Below, piece after piece: positions 12,755 through 12,973 of a stretch of DNA of 12,973 nucleotides. The first letter of the stretch is position 1, and every line of letters begins with the position of its first letter. A program made the position numbers and the translations under genes. Source of the stretch: SIG578 sp045543635 (GTDB taxonomy: Bacteria > Bacillota > Clostridia > Oscillospirales > Ruminococcaceae); assembly GCA_045543635.1 (NCBI GenBank), contig JAZQMT010000132.1:1-12973 (forward strand). Reading direction: 5' to 3'. The notes under the pieces were generated by a model. The model ran no database searches, was not told where the DNA came from, and saw only the letters and a list, made by a program, of their open reading frames with translations.

Positions 12755-12973
12755 ATGAACAGCATTTTATTTATCTGCACCGGCAACACCTGTCGCAGTG
12801 CAATGGCAGCCGCTATCGCCGAAAAAATTGCTGACCGGCGCGGTCTTGCTATTACGGCAAATAGTTGCGGGCTTGCCGCTTCGGAAGGCGCCAAAGCTTC
12901 GGACGGTGCGATACAGGCACTGCGGGAGCTATATGATATAGACCTTTCCTCTCACAAGTCGGATCGTAGCCAT
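12755..12973 (+). CDS. Low-molecular-weight phosphatase, YwlE-like (5' part)
   Basis: First 73 codons of a gene cut by the window end. The N-terminus MNSILFICTGNTCRSAMA has the LMW-PTP phosphate loop CX5R (C8 nucleophile, R14) in the form CTGNTCRS. The Thr before the second Cys (T12) corresponds to the residue linked to phospho-arginine selectivity in Bacillus YwlE, so a protein-arginine phosphatase is more likely than a tyrosine phosphatase or arsenate reductase. The usual Pro and Glu after CRS (SPMAE) are replaced by Ala (SAMAA), which is unusual. The start follows the membrane protein gene by 14 nt with a weak AAAGGG upstream. The catalytic Asp loop lies beyond the window. Confidence 0.85.
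   Translation, partial: MNSILFICTGNTCRSAMAAAIAEKIADRRGLAITANSCGLAASEGAKASDGAIQALRELYDIDLSSHKSDRSH

Overview
The window looks like chromosomal DNA from a low-to-mid GC member of the Bacillota, most likely an uncultured Clostridia (Oscillospirales/Ruminococcaceae-like). The support is the gene order hrcA-grpE-dnaK-dnaJ behind a CIRCE operator, the short Gram-positive-type DnaK (614 aa), AGGAGG ribosome binding sites, sigma-A-type promoters with 17-nt spacers, and a J-protein with a Cys-rich tail of a kind I associate with Clostridia. The lineage is inferred from style; no rRNA or tRNA is present to prove it.

Layout. Positions 1-223 hold an unusual non-coding array of small hairpins separated by an 8-nt spacer. 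The spacer appears four times as GTGATATT-like and then four times as its reverse complement, and the array ends in a 13-bp stem hairpin. From 246 to 4239 everything lies on the minus strand. An unrecognised four-helix membrane protein (246-1064) has its own promoter. It sits directly behind a strong intrinsic terminator (1121-1149) that closes the upstream operon lemA -> DUF2207 (YciQ-like) -> mscL, an envelope-type operon driven by TTGACA-N17-TAATAT at 4272-4300. A 239-bp divergent intergenic region separates lemA from hrcA. On its hrcA side it carries a sigma-A promoter and a perfect CIRCE element.

From 4479 to the end everything lies on the plus strand, tightly packed. The class I heat-shock genes are hrcA (repressor), grpE, dnaK and dnaJ. 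The hairpin between dnaK and dnaJ may lower dnaJ expression relative to dnaK. DnaJ appears to start at a TTG codon. Downstream, with gaps of 10-20 nt, are a CPBP-family membrane protease and tadA (tRNA A34 deaminase). After a 79-bp gap with a plausible internal promoter comes a second group: a DUF5685 protein, a J-domain protein with a TPR-like middle and nine cysteines in its last 26 residues (overlapping the DUF5685 gene by 17 nt), a small integral membrane protein, and the first 73 codons of a low-molecular-weight phosphatase resembling the YwlE protein-arginine phosphatase.

How it fits together. The core is protein quality control: HrcA senses chaperone availability and DnaK/DnaJ/GrpE refold proteins. 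The second J-protein is a candidate specialised DnaK co-chaperone whose coupled partner is the DUF5685 protein. A YwlE-type phosphatase would counteract McsB arginine phosphorylation. The least explained parts are the mirrored hairpin array and the DUF5685 / Cys-tailed J-protein / membrane protein group.
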